Source: Pseudonocardia endophytica
Lineage (GTDB): Bacteria; Actinomycetota; Actinomycetes; Mycobacteriales; Pseudonocardiaceae
Assembly: GCF_004339565.1 (NCBI RefSeq)
Contig: NZ_SMFZ01000001.1
Location: forward strand, 1,488,001 to 1,552,000
Direction of reading: 5' to 3'
Length of the DNA: 64,000 nucleotides
A program made the position numbers and the translations under genes. The notes beneath the pieces were generated by a model, which had not been told where the DNA came from, made no database searches, and saw only the letters and a program-made list of their open reading frames with translations. Positions 1 to 15,773 of the stretch are shown here, one piece after another. Position 1 is the first letter of the stretch. Each line of letters opens with the position of its first letter.

Positions 1-3000
1 GTAGGTGCCGATGCCGCCGTTCCACAGCAGGTCGGCCGGGGCCAGCAGGATCGCGTGGATCAGCTCCGGCGGCGACATCGCCGTCACCGACGGGTCCAGG
101 CCGAGCGCGTCCCGCATCTGGGGTCCAACCGGGACCGACTTCGCCGTCCGCGGCCAGATCCCGCCACCCTCGCTGACCAGCGAGCGGTCGTAGTCGTCCC
201 ATGTGGACCTCGGCAGCTCGAACATCCGGCGCCGCTCGGCGAACGAGGTGGCCGCGTCCGGCGTGGGGTCGACGAACACGTGCCGGTGGTCGAACGCGGC
301 GACGAGCCGGATGTGCTCGGAGAGGAGCATGCCGTTGCCGAACACGTCGCCGGACATGTCCCCGACGCCGACGACGGTGAACTCCTGGCTCTGCGTGTCC
401 ACGCCGAGCTCGGCGAAGTGGCGCTTCACGGACTCCCACGCGCCGCGTGCGGTGATCCCCATCGCCTTGTGGTCGTAGCCGACCGAGCCGCCGGAGGCGA
501 ACGCGTCGCCGAGCCAGAACCCGTACTGGGCGGCGATCGAGTTCGCCAGGTCCGAGAACGTCGCGGTGCCCTTGTCGGCGGCGACGACGAGATAGGAGTC
601 GTCGCCGTCGTGACGCACGACGTCCGGTGGCGGGACGGTCTCGGTGCCCCCGTCGCCCGTGTGGCGCAGGTTGTCCGTGACGTCGAGCAGCCCCGACACG
701 AACGTCGTGTAGCAGGCGCGCACCTGCTCCGGGTCCGGCGACGGGGCGCGCACGACGAACCCGCCCTTCGCACCGACCGGCACGATCACGGCGTTCTTCA
801 CGGCCTGCGCCTTGACCAGACCGAGCACCTCGGTGCGGTAGTCCTGCTGGCGGTCGGAGTAGCGCAGCCCGCCACGGGCGACCGGACCGAACCGCAGGTG
901 CACGCCCTCGACCCGCGGCGAGTACACGAAGATCTCGAACCGCGGGCGCGGGGCGGGCACGTCCGGGATCGCGGACGGATCCAGCTTGAACGAGAAGAAC
1001 GTGCGGTCGCGGAACCAGTTCGTGCGCAGCGTCCCGTCGATCATGGCGAGCAGTCCGCGCAGGATCCGGTCCGCGTCCAGGCCGGTGACCTCGTCGATGA
1101 GTGCGACGACGTCGGTGCGCGACGCGTCGACGGCCTTCTCCCGTTGGTCCTGGGCCGGGTCGAAGCGCGCCCGGAACAGGCCGACCAGCGCCCGCGCCAC
1201 GTCCGGGTACGCGACCAGCACGTTCGCGGTGTACTGCAGGCTGAACAGGCCGCCGAGCTGGCGGGCGTAGCGGCTGTAGGCGCGCAGCACGGCCGCCTCG
1301 CGCCAGTGCAGTCCGGCGCGCAGGACGAGCGCGGAGAACCGGTCGGACTCGGCGTCGCCACGCCAAGCGGCGGAGAACGCGTCGTTGAACCGGGTGGCCG
1401 TGTCGTGGGTCTGGGCGGTCTCCTGGTCGCCCGCCGGACGCAGCCCGAAGTCGTAGAGCCAGCACCGGCGGCCGTCCGGGCGGCGGAACTCGGCCGGGTG
1501 CTCGTCGAGCACCTCCACATCGAGCTGCTGCAGCACCGGCAGCACGGTCGTCAGCGTGACCGGCGAGTCGGCCAGGTAGAGCGCGAACCGGGTTCCGCCA
1601 GCCAGGTCACGGTAGAGCCGGACGTCGAAGCCCTCCTGGCCGAGCGCGAGCAGGCGTCGCAGGTCCTCGACGGCGCGGGTCGGGTCGATGCCCGCCTTGT
1701 AGGACTCCGGGATGCCGGCCAGCAGGCCGGTGACCATGGCGCCCTCCGCGCCCAGCGCGGCGACCAGCCGGTCGTCCCAGGTCCGGGTCGCCTCGGCTAC
1801 CTCGTCCTGCAGCGACTCCAGGTCGAACGCGACCGGCGCCGACGACGGGTCGGTCGTCACGGTGAAGTGCACGAGCGCGAGCGACTGCTCGCTGACCTGG
1901 GCGGTGTAGGCGACGTCGGTGCCGCCCAGCCGGGTGCGGAGCACCTCGGTGACGGCGAGCCGCGACGTCGTCGTGTACCGGTCGCGCGGCAGGTAGACCA
2001 GGCAGGACAGGAACCGCCGGTACGGGTCGGGGTGCACGAACACGCGCACCCCGCGACGCGCCGCCGCGGCCAGCACGCCGACGGCGGTGTCGTGCAGCGT
2101 CCGCTCCGACGAGGAGAACAGTTCCTCGCGCGGCAGCCCGGAGAACACCTCGAGCATCTGCTGGCCGGAGTGCGAGTCGGCGGGCAGGCCGGCCATCCGG
2201 ATCGCGCCGCGGACCTTCCGGGACACGATCGGGATGTCGAGGACGCTCTCGTAGCGGGCGGGCACGGTGAGCATGCCGAGGAAGCGGTGCTCGCCGGTGA
2301 CCGTGCCGTCGGCGTCCCGGGTCCGCACGCCCACGTAGTACGGGTGGACCGGGCGCAGCACCCGGCTCGGGCCGCTGGCCCGGGTGATCACGATCGTGGC
2401 GTCGTCGACGTCGGGGCCGCCCTCCGGCAGGAACGTCAGCGACCGGGCCTCGTCGGGCCGCAGCACGCCGAGCCCGGTCCCGGGCTCCGGTTCCAGCCGC
2501 CCGTCGCGCAGGACGTGGTGGCGGTAGCCGATGAACGTGAAGTGGTCGTCGGCCATCCAGCGCAGGAGGTCGCCGAGCTCGTGGGGCTCCGTACCGTTCC
2601 CGGTCTCCCCCGCGTCCCCTCTCGCGTCCGACCGGTCCGCGTCCTCGGCGACGGCGAGCGCCCTCGCGACCATCTCCGCCCCGTCGACGACGACCTCGCG
2701 GACGTCGGCGAGGGTCCGCTCCAGGTCGGCGCGCAGCCCGGGGAGGTCGCCCGCGAGGTCGGCCCCCTCCAGGTCCAGGTGCATCCAGGACTCGGCGACG
2801 GAGCCGTCCGGCGCCGCGGTGGGGTCGGCTGCGGTGTCCACGCCGGTCAGCACACCGTCGCCGTCACGGCGGACGACGACGATCGGGTGCACGACCCGGC
2901 GCACGACTCCGCCCGCGCGCCCGATCGCCGACTCGACGGAGTCGACGAGGAACGGCATGTCGTCGGTGACGATCTCGACGGTCACCCGGCCCGCGGCGTC

Positions 3001-3219
3001 CTCACCCGTTCCGCCGCGCACCTCGACGAGCGGGGTCCCGGGCATGCGGACGGCCGCCATCGTGAGATGCGAGGCGATCACGTCGTCGAACGCGGGCAGC
3101 GCCGGATCGGCCCCGGCGAGGCGGTCCAGTTCCGGCGTGTGCCGCAGGTACAGACGGCGCAGGTCCTGCCCGTCGACCACGTCGTCCCGCTCGCCGTTGC
3201 CCGTTCCCGTGCTCTTCAC
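1..3219 (-). CDS. gdh: NAD-specific glutamate dehydrogenase, large (about 180 kDa) type, 5' part only
   Basis: Converts glutamate to 2-oxoglutarate and ammonium with NAD+, in the cytoplasm. 1073 codons are open and run off the left edge; the family is about 1600 residues, so the C-terminal third is missing. The start is a GTG at 3219, with GGAG six bases upstream. Catalytic-domain signatures are readable: GPVARGGLRYSDR and LVKAQAVKNAVIVPVGAKGG near residue 800, and VVGVGDMSGDVFGNGML near residue 960. The N-terminal part is the regulatory region of this family. It lies 124 bp downstream of the repeat-rich gene and is probably co-transcribed with the ssb-ettA group. In M. tuberculosis the homologue Rv2476c lies next to the ettA and ssb homologues. 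Confidence 0.93.
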   Translation of the reverse strand, partial: MKSTGTGNGERDDVVDGQDLRRLYLRHTPELDRLAGADPALPAFDDVIASHLTMAAVRMPGTPLVEVRGGTGEDAAGRVTVEIVTDDMPFLVDSVESAIGRAGGVVRRVVHPIVVVRRDGDGVLTGVDTAADPTAAPDGSVAESWMHLDLEGADLAGDLPGLRADLERTLADVREVVVDGAEMVARALAVAEDADRSDARGDAGETGNGTEPHELGDLLRWMADDHFTFIGYRHHVLRDGRLEPEPGTGLGVLRPDEARSLTFLPEGGPDVDDATIVITRASGPSRVLRPVHPYYVGVRTRDADGTVTGEHRFLGMLTVPARYESVLDIPIVSRKVRGAIRMAGLPADSHSGQQMLEVFSGLPREELFSSSERTLHDTAVGVLAAAARRGVRVFVHPDPYRRFLSCLVYLPRDRYTTTSRLAVTEVLRTRLGGTDVAYTAQVSEQSLALVHFTVTTDPSSAPVAFDLESLQDEVAEATRTWDDRLVAALGAEGAMVTGLLAGIPESYKAGIDPTRAVEDLRRLLALGQEGFDVRLYRDLAGGTRFALYLADSPVTLTTVLPVLQQLDVEVLDEHPAEFRRPDGRRCWLYDFGLRPAGDQETAQTHDTATRFNDAFSAAWRGDAESDRFSALVLRAGLHWREAAVLRAYSRYARQLGGLFSLQYTANVLVAYPDVARALVGLFRARFDPAQDQREKAVDASRTDVVALIDEVTGLDADRILRGLLAMIDGTLRTNWFRDRTFFSFKLDPSAIPDVPAPRPRFEIFVYSPRVEGVHLRFGPVARGGLRYSDRQQDYRTEVLGLVKAQAVKNAVIVPVGAKGGFVVRAPSPDPEQVRACYTTFVSGLLDVTDNLRHTGDGGTETVPPPDVVRHDGDDSYLVVAADKGTATFSDLANSIAAQYGFWLGDAFASGGSVGYDHKAMGITARGAWESVKRHFAELGVDTQSQEFTVVGVGDMSGDVFGNGMLLSEHIRLVAAFDHRHVFVDPTPDAATSFAERRRMFELPRSTWDDYDRSLVSEGGGIWPRTAKSVPVGPQMRDALGLDPSVTAMSPPELIHAILLAPADLLWNGGIGTY

Positions 3220-3343
3220 ATCATGCTCCGGCCCACCCCGCCGACAATGCCGTCCGAACCCTAACCGTTCCCCACGGCCGGGCGGGCGAGGTAGGCCGGA
3301 TCCTGCTGATTTCGTGAATCCGCAGGTCAGAGCTCTGCGACGG

Positions 3344-6300
3344 TCAGATGTCGCGGTAGGCGGCCAGCGCTCCGGCGAGCAGGTCGCCCAGTCCGAGGTC
3401 GTCCGGGATCGCCGTGGGGTCGCCTCCCGTCGCCGGGACGTCGCGTCCCCGCCCGGCGCGGCCCGAGCGCCGCTCGGTGCGCGGACGGCGTTCCCGGCGC
3501 GAGGACGGGGTCGAATCCCGCCGGGGTCTCCCGTTCTCGCCGCTGGTCGCCCACCCGTTCTCGCCCACCACCTGGCCGTTCTCGCCGCTGGTCGTACGCC
3601 CGTCCGCACCCTCGCCCGCGGCAGCCTGCCCGTTCCCGCCGTCGTCGGAGGCGCGCCCGGTCCCGCCATCGCCGGTCGCGCGGTTGGTCTCGCCGTCGCC
3701 GGTCGCGCGGCTGGTCCCGCCGTCGCCGGTCGCGCGGCTGGTCCCGCCATCGCCGGTCGCGCGGCTGGTCCCGCCATCGCCGGTCGCGCGGCTGGTCCCG
3801 CCATCGCCGGCCGACCTGCCGTTCCCGCGATCGGAAACCGTCCGGCTGGTCCCGCCATCGCCGGCTGCCCGACCGTCCGCATCGCCGTCGACCGCTCGAC
3901 CGTCCTCGGCACCGGCTGCCCGACCGTGCTCCTCCCCCGCCGCCTCCTCGTGAGCGGTCGCGGGTGCGGACGTCTCCAGGGCTGTCGGCGGATCCGTCAG
4001 GCGTCCGGTACCACCGCCGTTGCGCACGGCGTCGGCCGTCGCCTGCCCCAGCGGCGTGGGAACCACCCACTCGCCCTCGAGCCACACCGCCCCGTCCGGA
4101 ACGACGTCCTCGACCGGCACGCTCGTGTCCAACGGGTCCGGCCGTCGCACCGGACGCCCGTCGGACGGTCGGTCGGAGCCATGACGGCTCCCCGCCCCAC
4201 CGTTGCTGTCGGCATGGGCCGCGGAGCCGCCGCTCTCGGGGGCGCCGTCGTGGGCATCCACCTCGTCCACACTCGGCGGCGGCGATGCCGCTCCGGCTGC
4301 GTCGCCGGATCCGGGCAGATCTCCGTGGTCGGCAGCGTCCGGAGCCACGTCCTCTGCGGTCGACAGGTCGCCGGCCCGCTCGGCACGTCTCCGGGCCGCA
4401 CGCCCGACGCGTGATACGTCGCCGGATCCGAGCAGATCTCCGTGGTCGGCAGCGTCCGGAGCCACGTCCCCTGCGGTCGACAGGTCGCCGGCCCGCTCGG
4501 CACGTCTCCGGGCCGCACGCCCGACGCGTGATACGGCGCCGGTCCGGGCGTGACCGTCCCGTGAGGATCCGTCGCCGGCCCCCGCATCGTCGCCGGCCCG
4601 AACGTCGTCGCCGGCCCGAACGTCGTCGTCGTTGGGTGATCCGTCGCCGCTCCGGCCGCCGTCGCCGGTCGGAACACCATCGACGGATGCGGCGGCCTCC
4701 GCCGCCGCCACGCCGTCCGCGGGGTCGAGTCCTCGGCCGGCCTCCCCACCCCCGCCTGCCCCGACACCGCCCGCCGAGTCCTCGCCGCTCGCCCCGCTCG
4801 ACACATCGTCGGCCGACAACGCCTCCGTCGGCGAAGTGATCGCAGCGCGGCGCGACTCGAGACGGGACGGCCTGCCGTTCGTCCTCGGACCACCCGTGGC
4901 GTCACGCCGCGTTGCGTCGTCGTCCTGATCGACGCGCTCGGTCGAGGCGAGCGACTCCGCCGCTTCGACGGCAGCGTCCCCATCCGTGTGCCGCCGACGA
5001 CGTCCGTCGAGTGGCACGGACGCTCCGTCGACGATGTGTGCCGCCGGATCGAGGTCCTCCCGGCGTCGCCGACCGCCGCCCTTCGTGGAGGACTCCGCGG
5101 ACGGCTCACCCGAGCCGTGCCGACCGTGTCCGATCCTCGCCGGGTCGCCCGTTCGCGGGTGCTCCACCGTGACCCCGTTGACCGGCGCGGCCGCCCCTGC
5201 CGACGCGACCGGCTCGGCGGCCGACGCGCCGTCGTCTCCGGATCCCCTGCGTCGGCGACCGCCGGAGCCGGGCCGCACCTCCAGCCGCTCGAGCGTCGAG
5301 CGCCCGGGGGTCTCGGAGCCCGCGTCGGTCGGTGCCACCTGTTCGGAGACGGGGGCTGCCGCCGTCGGATCCGGTGCTCTCAGGGGCTGTGCACCGACGT
5401 CGCCGATCGCACCGTCGGTTCCGTGGACCCGCGCCCGCAGGAGCGACCCCTCTGGCAGTCCGCGGCGGGACACCCTGCTCGCCAGATGACCCAGGAGCGA
5501 TCGCGCCCAGAGCTGTACGGCGACGCCCTCGGCGCCGGCCACCATGACCTCGACGGCGTTGTCCGGCACCACCCGGTCCCCGACGTCGTCGGGCCCGCGG
5601 ACCGCGGCGCCCGCGGGGACGAGCCGGCCCGCGCGCGCGGCCAGGTCGGCACGGATCTCACCGACGTCAGCGTGGCGGACGGGCCCGCCGTCGTCCGTGA
5701 CGAGCTCCAGGACGATCCACGGGTCGCGACGTACGCCCTGCGGAGCAGTGTCGGGCCCGTCGACGGGTGCTCCATCCTCGATCTCGGTGGCGACGCTCTC
5801 GATGGCATCGGTGCCCGGCGGGGCGGCGGGACGCGACGGGGTCACGTCCGCGACCTCGCACACCAGCTCGTTCAGCTCCGCCAGCAGCGCGTCCGCGAGC
5901 GGCGAGCCCTCACCGGACTCGTCGTCGGCACCTCGGCTGCCCGGCAACGGAGAGGACGCCTCGACCGACACGACGCCGTGGGCGACGATCGCCGACCGGC
6001 CCGGCTCCGGCGGTTCGGTCGTCGTGGTGTCGTCGGACGCCTGCACGGTGTCGTCGACCGCCTGCACGGTGTCGGCCGCCCGCGCGGTGTCGTCGACCGC
6101 CCGCGCGGCATCGGTCGGGAGTCCGGTGACGCCGGCACCGATCCCGCGTCCCTCCGTGGGGCCGTCGCCCGGAGACGCCGCGAGGTCGCCGAGCGCGTCG
6201 ACGTCGAGCGTGGACAGCGCAGGCCCCGCGACCGCGGTGCCGTTCACGGCCGCGATGGGCGCATCCGACTCGATGTCCGTGTCCGCGGCGACATCCGTGT

Positions 6301-7492
6301 CCGCGGCACCCGTTGTGCCGAGGGGATCGCCGACGTCCAGCACCGTCCGGGGGCCCGCCCACGTGGAGAGCGCGTCGGACGGACGACCGACGTCCGGGTC
6401 GTCGTCGGACCATCCGACGGCGAGGGGTTCCCGGCCGGCGACGTCCGCCAGGGCATCGGCCGGACCCGCGAGCGCCTCACGCAGCCGTTCGGCACGCTCA
6501 CGGTCGGTCCGTTCCGCGTCCGTCGCCGCCCGCACGGCGAGCAGTGCCTCCTGGTACCGGCCCGCCCCCTCGTACAGCTCGGCCTGGGCCGAGCGGCACG
6601 CGGCCTCCAGGGACGGCGCGTCGACGGCCGCGGCGGCGGACGCCGCGTCCTCGAGCACGTCGGCCGTGGGGCGGGCCCGGCCGGCGAACGCCCGCGCGAT
6701 GGCGAGGCGCCAGAGCACGCCGTGCCGGCCGCCGTCGACGACCTCGAGCTGTCTGACGCCGTCCGGGATGTCGGCGGCGGCTCCGTCCTCCAGCAGGGAC
6801 GTCGCCCACTGACTCAGCAGGGCACACCCCAGGTGTGGGGACCGGGGCGGGATCGACGGCGCCGCGGGCGTCCAGCCCAGCCGGGCCAGACCCCGCAGGG
6901 CGCGCTCCGCGGCGGCGGCCGGCTCGCCGTCGTCGCGGTGGACAGACCCGAGCAGCAGCTCGGCGAGCGCTTCCGGCTCCCCGTGGACACGCTGCGACAA
7001 CGCCTCCACCTCCGCCCGCAGGCCGGACAGCTCGCCTCCACCGTCGACCAGCGCGCATCGGACGAGGACCGCCAGGCGGTCCAGATCGAGCTCGTCCTGC
7101 TCCGGTCCGGCGGCCGGTCCGGCGGTGTCCCACGCGTCGACGAGGTCGCGGGCGATATCCGGGTCGCCGTTGGCCTGGGCGAGAGCGGCGAGCTCCACCC
7201 GCAGGCGGGCCGCCTCGGGACGGCGCAGGACGTCCCGGCCCGCTCGCGTGTCGATGTCCGCCAGGAGTTCCAGTGCCGCCTCCCGGGCGTCGCCGACCGC
7301 CGACCGGCCGTGCAACAGCCAGCCGGCGGCCCGCAGCCAGGTTCCGGCGTCGCCGGACTCGGCAGCCTCCTGCAGAACCTCCTGTGCCATCGCGGCCGCA
7401 CGCCGGGGCTCCCGCCACCGGAGCCCGGCGACCTTCTCCAACGTCACCGATCCGGCGGGACTCCCGTGACCTCGCCACACGTCGGACGTCAC
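3344..7492 (-). CDS. Very long low-complexity protein with helical N-terminus and two in-frame repeat families
   Basis: No function recognised. The preferred start is the GTG at 7492, with GGGAGG four bases upstream; an in-frame GTG at 7537 would add 15 residues. About 1380 residues. The first 350 are Ala/Leu-rich and look like helical-repeat (TPR-like) segments, e.g. LEAACRSAQAELYEGAGRYQEALLAVRAA. A short ordered block follows near residue 600 (WIVLELVTDDGGPVRHADV). The rest is Gly/Asp/Thr/Arg-rich and probably disordered. It contains a 39-residue direct duplication and about six copies of a nine-residue unit (GDGGTSRAT). The C-terminus returns to conserved-looking sequence (VWLEGEWVVPTPLG; DLGLGDLLAGALAAYRDI). 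It sits between ettA and gdh on the same strand. No signal peptide is visible. Confidence 0.75.
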   Translation of the reverse strand: MTSDVWRGHGSPAGSVTLEKVAGLRWREPRRAAAMAQEVLQEAAESGDAGTWLRAAGWLLHGRSAVGDAREAALELLADIDTRAGRDVLRRPEAARLRVELAALAQANGDPDIARDLVDAWDTAGPAAGPEQDELDLDRLAVLVRCALVDGGGELSGLRAEVEALSQRVHGEPEALAELLLGSVHRDDGEPAAAAERALRGLARLGWTPAAPSIPPRSPHLGCALLSQWATSLLEDGAAADIPDGVRQLEVVDGGRHGVLWRLAIARAFAGRARPTADVLEDAASAAAAVDAPSLEAACRSAQAELYEGAGRYQEALLAVRAATDAERTDRERAERLREALAGPADALADVAGREPLAVGWSDDDPDVGRPSDALSTWAGPRTVLDVGDPLGTTGAADTDVAADTDIESDAPIAAVNGTAVAGPALSTLDVDALGDLAASPGDGPTEGRGIGAGVTGLPTDAARAVDDTARAADTVQAVDDTVQASDDTTTTEPPEPGRSAIVAHGVVSVEASSPLPGSRGADDESGEGSPLADALLAELNELVCEVADVTPSRPAAPPGTDAIESVATEIEDGAPVDGPDTAPQGVRRDPWIVLELVTDDGGPVRHADVGEIRADLAARAGRLVPAGAAVRGPDDVGDRVVPDNAVEVMVAGAEGVAVQLWARSLLGHLASRVSRRGLPEGSLLRARVHGTDGAIGDVGAQPLRAPDPTAAAPVSEQVAPTDAGSETPGRSTLERLEVRPGSGGRRRRGSGDDGASAAEPVASAGAAAPVNGVTVEHPRTGDPARIGHGRHGSGEPSAESSTKGGGRRRREDLDPAAHIVDGASVPLDGRRRRHTDGDAAVEAAESLASTERVDQDDDATRRDATGGPRTNGRPSRLESRRAAITSPTEALSADDVSSGASGEDSAGGVGAGGGGEAGRGLDPADGVAAAEAAASVDGVPTGDGGRSGDGSPNDDDVRAGDDVRAGDDAGAGDGSSRDGHARTGAVSRVGRAARRRAERAGDLSTAGDVAPDAADHGDLLGSGDVSRVGRAARRRAERAGDLSTAEDVAPDAADHGDLPGSGDAAGAASPPPSVDEVDAHDGAPESGGSAAHADSNGGAGSRHGSDRPSDGRPVRRPDPLDTSVPVEDVVPDGAVWLEGEWVVPTPLGQATADAVRNGGGTGRLTDPPTALETSAPATAHEEAAGEEHGRAAGAEDGRAVDGDADGRAAGDGGTSRTVSDRGNGRSAGDGGTSRATGDGGTSRATGDGGTSRATGDGGTSRATGDGETNRATGDGGTGRASDDGGNGQAAAGEGADGRTTSGENGQVVGENGWATSGENGRPRRDSTPSSRRERRPRTERRSGRAGRGRDVPATGGDPTAIPDDLGLGDLLAGALAAYRDI
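3655..3830 (-). repeat. 27-bp in-frame tandem repeat (nine-residue unit GDGGTSRAT)
   Basis: About six head-to-tail 27-bp units inside the long low-complexity gene. They encode (GDGGTSRAT)n, with diverged edge copies such as GDGETNRAT and GDGGTGRAS. Several central copies differ by only one base, which implies recent slippage or recombination and probable copy-number variation between strains. Boundaries are approximate. Confidence 0.85.
4308..4541 (-). repeat. 117-bp in-frame direct duplication (39 residues)
   Basis: Two adjacent 117-bp copies begin near 4308 and 4425 and differ at only a few positions. Each encodes a 39-residue unit that starts SGDVSRVGRAARRRAERAGD and ends DAADHGDL. The period is an exact multiple of three, so the reading frame is kept. 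This is strong evidence that the minus-strand ORF is the coding frame. Confidence 0.9.
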
Positions 7493-7569
7493 ATCGCCTC
7501 CCGTATCACCCCCGGCCCGCTGGGGCCGCGACCTCACCGACGATGGGGAAGCGTCCGATGAGGTGGTGA

Positions 7570-9246
<1,677 letters not shown>

Positions 9247-9270
9247 GACGACAATGGTAGTTCGCCCCCG

Positions 9271-9789
9271 TCACTGGCTCCCGGCCGGTAGGGCGTCCAC
9301 GAGCACGGCCTCCACGTCGGCCGCCGGGCCGTGGTCCTCACGGTCGTCGTCGGGATCCTCCGCATCCGGCACCGTGTTCGGAACCGGCGCAGCCGCGTCC
9401 GCCGGTGGCGTCGGCGCGACGGAGTTGCCCGATTTCCGCTGCGGTTCGGCGAGCGTCCGTTGCAGGTCCGGGCCGACGCTCTCGGCCTCGATCTTCAGCT
9501 GCACGCGGATCTGCCCGTTCGTCGTCTCGTACTCCCGGGTCGTGAACTTCCCGTGCACGACGACCGGGTCGCCCTTCTCCAGACACTTGTCGACGTTCTC
9601 CGCGAGCCGGCGCCAGCACGTCACCGTGTAGTAGGTCGGCTCGGTGTCCTCCCACTGGCCGGTCGTCCGGTCCAGCTTGCGGTAGTTGTGCGCGAGGCCG
9701 AACTCGGTGATCTGGTGGTCGTCCTTCGTGTGCCGCGTGACGGGATCACGGGTGAGGTTGCCGGTCACGGTCAGATAGGTGGCGCGCAT
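9271..9789 (-). CDS. ssb: Single-stranded DNA-binding protein, SsbB-like paralogue
   Basis: 172 residues. Start ATG at 9789 with AGGAG six bases upstream; longer upstream frames lack a ribosome site. Residues 1-110 form the SSB OB-fold (MRATYLTVTGNLTRDPV, then TVTCWRRLAENVDKCLEKGD and VVVHGKFTTREYETTNGQ). The tail is Pro/Ala/Asp-rich and ends DALPAGSQ. It therefore lacks the acidic DDxxPF tip that recruits partner proteins in housekeeping SSBs. This, and its place next to ettA, match the second actinobacterial SSB (Rv2478c; SsbB of Streptomyces, which also lacks the tip). Expected role: cytoplasmic ssDNA binding with a specialised rather than essential replicative function. Confidence 0.93.
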   Translation of the reverse strand: MRATYLTVTGNLTRDPVTRHTKDDHQITEFGLAHNYRKLDRTTGQWEDTEPTYYTVTCWRRLAENVDKCLEKGDPVVVHGKFTTREYETTNGQIRVQLKIEAESVGPDLQRTLAEPQRKSGNSVAPTPPADAAAPVPNTVPDAEDPDDDREDHGPAADVEAVLVDALPAGSQ

Positions 9790-9990
9790 GAGTGCTCCTC
9801 GGTCGATGCCATGGACTGTCCCGACCAGCATCGAGCCGGTGGCACCGTCCGGCGGACCGGATCGTGCATCTGTGGATGCGTACGACGAGTTGGGGACAAC
9901 TCGGGCCCGCAGCGCACCCGCGGCCCGGGAACCGTCGGCCCCACCGAGGAGAATCCGAACGGGGGCGCCCTGCACGCCTCCTTCGAAACG

Positions 9991-10027
9991 AGAAATAGCC
10001 CGTGGAACGAATCCACGGGCTATTCCC
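9991..10027 (-). terminator. Rho-independent terminator of the rrn operon
   Basis: A perfect 12-bp stem (AATAGCCCGTGG with its complement CCACGGGCTATT) and a 7-base loop lie 15-20 bp beyond the 3' end of 5S rRNA. On the minus strand a short T-rich tract (TTTC) follows. Position and stem strength make this the end of the rRNA transcript. Confidence 0.9.
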
Positions 10028-10040
10028 CAGGTTGAATGTC

Positions 10041-10156
10041 GGCGGCGACCTACTCTCCCACACCCTGTCGAGTGCAGTACCATCGGCGCAGGAAGGCTTA
10101 GCTACCGGGTTCGGAATGGGACCGGGCGTTCCCCTACCGCCATAACCACCGACAAC
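10041..10156 (-). rRNA. rrf: 5S ribosomal RNA
   Basis: About 116 bases on the minus strand, beginning GTCGGTGGTTATGGCG and ending GAGAGTAGGTCGCCGCC. This is the standard actinobacterial 5S sequence with the paired ends. It is the third gene of the rrn operon, about 90 bp after 23S. Confidence 0.95.
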
Positions 10157-10244
10157 ACTATCCAATTCTTACTTTCACCTGAAACAAACCACCACATGCG
10201 GGTGGTGTGCTCAGGGTCACACAGTGGATGCGAACAACACGTTG

Positions 10245-15163
<4,919 letters not shown>

Positions 15164-15261
15164 AACCCTGACCAACAAACGCACTACCACCACAGACGGG
15201 ATCCGCAGCAGCAGCACAAAACAATCTGGCACAAAAACCAAAGCGCCAAACAAAAAAGCTC

Positions 15262-15288
15262 GACACACTGTTGAGTTCTCAAAAGACA
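15262..15288 (-). promoter_or_regulatory. Conserved rRNA leader element (antitermination/processing region)
   Basis: On the minus strand, about 100 bases before 16S, the leader contains TTTGAGAACTCAACAGTGTG. This segment is strongly conserved in actinobacterial rRNA leaders and is associated with the boxA/antitermination and RNase III processing region. The exact functional boundary cannot be set from sequence alone. Confidence 0.65.
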
Positions 15289-15456
15289 CCCGCACACAGC
15301 CACCCACCTCACAGTGAGCCGACCGAAGCGACTACCTCAAACACCCCAAAACCCACGAGCCGAAGCCCCACCAGGTCCTACAGGATGTGGCCAGCGGGCC
15401 TGTTGACCGCCCCACCAAGGAGGCGTTCTGTCCGGCTGTCTCGCTGACAGAGAAGA

Positions 15457-15485
15457 AGTTACGCCCCGATGACCGAGTACGTCAA
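15457..15485 (-). promoter_or_regulatory. Candidate rrn promoter (-35 TTGACG, -10 TAACTT)
   Basis: On the minus strand TTGACG (complement at 15480-15485) and TAACTT (15457-15462) are separated by about 17-18 bases, roughly 300 bp before the 16S 5' end. Both fit housekeeping-sigma elements. The G-rich region just after the -10 fits strong stringently controlled rRNA promoters. Other rrn promoters could lie further upstream. Confidence 0.6.
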
Positions 15486-15773
15486 ACCGGGGTCGGAAAA
15501 CCGCCGTGACCTGCGATGATCCGCTTCGCGGACGTCTCGCAGCCACTAGGTTGTCACCTGGCGTCTGCGACGAACGGTCACAGCCGTCGGGCTCACCTGC
15601 ATCCTCACTGAGCAGCACGGATCACGCAAGAGGGGGTTGCCGACTCCCGTCGTGGCACCGTCCGGACCACCGCTCGTCGTCGACCCTCGCGGGGACGCCC
15701 CGATCGGCAAGAATTTTGTCGACCATCCGGCGCGGATCCCGGGTGCGACGAGTGGTCGGCGGACGGCGCAGCG

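Larger units (their letters stand above)
15164..15773. other. rrn leader and promoter region (no protein gene seen)
   Basis: About 610 bp between 16S and the methyltransferase-like gene, which is divergent. It carries the A-rich 16S leader, the conserved leader element and the candidate promoter listed separately. From 15500 to 15773 I see no convincing coding frame or structured RNA. Confidence 0.6.

Noticed and set aside
55..3264. 1069-codon plus-strand ORF
   Set aside because: Arg/Gly/Val-rich antisense shadow of the glutamate dehydrogenase; the minus strand has clear family motifs over the same span.
4988..7561. 857-codon plus-strand ORF
   Set aside because: Antisense shadow of the repeat-rich gene; the periodicity of the repeats and the ribosome site favour the minus strand.
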